From: an uncultured Bacteroidales bacterium
Lineage (GTDB): Bacteria; Bacteroidota; Bacteroidia; Bacteroidales; Bacteroidaceae
Length of the DNA stretch: 64,000 nt
Direction: 5' to 3'
Assembly (NCBI GenBank): GCA_902801325.1
Contig: CADCHQ010000019.1
Span: forward strand, 27,073 to 91,072
In this document: in pieces, positions 62,682 through 64,000 of the stretch
Layout of the letters: each line of letters opens with the position of its first letter
Position numbering within the stretch: the stretch's first letter is position 1
Program-made: the position numbers and the translations under genes
The notes under the pieces: model-generated
The model's database searches: none
Told to the model about the DNA's origin: nothing
Seen by the model: the letters and a program-made list of their open reading frames with translations, nothing else

Positions 62682-62798
62682 TTAGAGATTCACGGTATAG
62701 CATGCTGAAACGCCAGCGGCTGCACTAAGAGCCGCGATCAGCGCGGTTATAAATTTCCATAGGAACTTGAAGAGTTCCCGCTTTCTTTCTTGTTTCAT
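62682..62798 (-). CDS. Smalltalk-like peptide (second copy)
   Basis: 38 aa: basic N-terminus (MKQERKRELFKFLWK), hydrophobic segment (FITALIAALSAAAGVSA) and a short CYTVNL tail. Same design as the peptide at 3194, including a Cys just after the membrane segment. Lies downstream of the second HU-like gene on the same strand; no amidase gene is present here. Confidence 0.7.
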   Translation of the reverse strand: MKQERKRELFKFLWKFITALIAALSAAAGVSACYTVNL

Positions 62799-62852
62799 AG
62801 TCTATTTCACAATTTTACAATTTCACAAATTCACAATTTAATTTTTAACAAA

Positions 62853-62868
62853 ACCGAGAACGCTCGGC
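62853..62868 (-). terminator. Short terminator hairpin between HU-like gene and smalltalk
   Basis: CCGAG-CGTT-CTCGG followed by TTTTGTT on the minus strand. The 285 bp up to the HU-like stop (62870-63154) holds palindromes (CTCACGTAGTGAG, TATGCTAGCATA), a GTTTAGTGGTTTAG tract and one G/C element, but no gene. Confidence 0.6.
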
Positions 62869-63154
62869 ATCTGCGAAGCAACGGTTTTCTTTGTTTTTCC
62901 TGATTTGGCTGCTACTCACGTAGTGAGGATTGGTGTTGATGGACGGGCTATGCTAGCATAAGACTCGGACAGAGAACGGCAATCACAGATGTCGGTAGAC
63001 ATAGCAGACAAAGAAGGGGTTTTCAAGGTTTTGGTTAGGTGTTTGGTTGTTTAGTGGTTTAGTGGTTTAGGATGTTTCGTCACTCCAACGTCCCGTCCCC
63101 ATCCCTCTTCCCTCCCTAAAAGGGAGGGACCGAGGGAGAGTCCGTCGCTTTCGC

Positions 63155-63673
63155 TTAAGGCGTAACATCGCCAGGATCGCCAGAGCCCGAGCCGCCGCCC
63201 GAGCCACTGGGCGTAATGTCCTGAGTCGTTTCGCCAGCGGCTACGCGAGCCTTTTCTTCCTTCTTCGCCTGCATCTGAGCGGCACGAGAACCAACGTACT
63301 CGAACTCAGTGTTCGTGTTCAGCTGGTGGATCATCTCAGCGTCGGGGTTGAAGGTCACACGAACGCCAGTGATGTTGGCGGCAGAGAACTCCTCGTCCAT
63401 GTCAGCGCCGTTGCACTTCAAGCTGATGCCGAACTTGCCCAGGCCGTTCAGCAGTACGCCGTAACCGCCCTGCAGACACTCCACGATGCACTCCACTGCG
63501 TCCTGCAGCACACCGTAGATGGTGCCCTTGGAGAACGAGCTGCCGTGCTCCTTGATGATGGTCTCACGTTCCTGACGGAATGCCACGATTTCCTTTTCAC
63601 TGTCCTTCTCCGAAGGATTCTTCAATCGCAATCCCAGGGAATAGGGAATTGCTCCAATAATTCTGTTTGCCAT
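63155..63673 (-). CDS. HU-like DNA-binding protein with glycine-rich tail (second copy)
   Basis: 172 aa from ATG 63673 (MANRIIGAIPYSLG). HU-like core (GTIYGVLQDAVECIVECLQG, VLLNGLGKFGISLKCNGAD) and a tail ending SGSGDPGDVTP. Clearly related to the protein at 3885 in the NPSEKDSEK segment and tail, but diverged in the core, so an old paralogue. The upstream 130 bp carries an inverted pair of G/C palindromes. Confidence 0.85.
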   Translation of the reverse strand: MANRIIGAIPYSLGLRLKNPSEKDSEKEIVAFRQERETIIKEHGSSFSKGTIYGVLQDAVECIVECLQGGYGVLLNGLGKFGISLKCNGADMDEEFSAANITGVRVTFNPDAEMIHQLNTNTEFEYVGSRAAQMQAKKEEKARVAAGETTQDITPSGSGGGSGSGDPGDVTP

Positions 63674-63684
63674 AGTTTTAAGGG

Positions 63685-63803
63685 TCGGCCCCCTCCCGTC
63701 CTCCCCCGTAAGGGTGAGGGGTACCATTTGTTTTAAGGGTTAGTTATTAGTTGTTAGTTAGTTTTTTTCATCCTCCCACTCGGGGGAGCCAGAGGGGGGC
63801 TTC
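63685..63803. repeat. Inverted pair of G/C-run palindromes upstream of the second HU-like gene
   Basis: 63685-63722 (CCCCCTCCCGTCCTCCCCCG ... GGGTGAGGGG) and 63772-63803 (CCTCCCACTCGGGGGAG ... GGGGGGC) in opposite orientation, about 50 bp apart. The remaining 63804-64000 shows no gene; it has a repeated TGTGCAAG motif near 63915. Confidence 0.7.
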
Positions 63804-64000
63804 TGTTGTGTCGAGATTCGGCTTAGGTGTCCCGGGATCGAATCTTTGTGCGTTGCGCACCGTACGCAGATTCGTGATGCATTGAACCTAATTTCGCCTC
63901 ATCTCTAACATTTGTGCAAGTGTTGTGCAAGCCGAGAGCAAAGGAACTTTGCTGGGATGCATCCGACTTGTGGCGTGAACTTGTTCACAGGTGCAAGTAC

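Overview
The window reads as chromosomal DNA of a Bacteroidota bacterium, most likely Bacteroidales and Prevotella-like. Support: many upstream regions carry the Bacteroidota promoter signature (TTTG, about 20 nt, then TAnnTTTG); the primary sigma factor is the short 287-aa form; several secreted proteins end in an abbreviated type IX secretion (T9SS)-like sorting tail; there is an S46 dipeptidyl-peptidase, a two-subunit methylmalonyl-CoA mutase, and the VirE/DUF4248/HU/smalltalk gene set of this phylum. Assignment below order is inference.

Layout. 0-4.4 kb: an accessory module (VirE/VapE-like ATPase, DUF4248, smalltalk peptide, amidase, HU-like protein); a second HU + smalltalk pair lies in opposite orientation at 62.6-63.7 kb. 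4.6-10.8 kb: a CotH-kinase-like secreted protein and mutA-mutB for the succinate-propionate route. 11-15.8 kb: a Na/Pi cotransporter, an OmpR/PhoB-type two-component pair, a PepSY-like lipoprotein and a CDP-alcohol phosphatidyltransferase, tied together by two near-identical 18-bp operator-like sites at equivalent promoter positions. 16.2 kb: tRNA-Gln. 16.4-36.3 kb: mostly housekeeping genes (SDR dehydrogenase, ruvB-tyrS, SpmA/B-like protein, flippase, phosphoesterase, DEAD helicase-M50-like-S46 operon, sugar kinase, LuxR regulator, rpoD). 36.3-48.2 kb: lipoprotein-TonB receptor pair, NfeD-flotillin pair, NUDIX, topA-aroK, speA, ECF sigma factor. 48.3-62.3 kb: a glycan-degradation region without SusC/SusD: GH43-like enzyme, large secreted proteins, an alginate-lyase-family protein, a membrane one-component AraC regulator, a GH28-like beta-helix enzyme and a mutarotase-like protein. 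Part of it is duplicated, and each copy has lost what the other keeps.

The most unusual content is non-coding: (i) four arrays of motifs repeating at exactly 22 bp; (ii) a dispersed repeat carrying a complete promoter; (iii) G/C-run palindromes in inverted pairs around gene starts, several also inside reading frames; (iv) short tandem-repeat tracts just before start codons. All were found by eye; no database search was possible.
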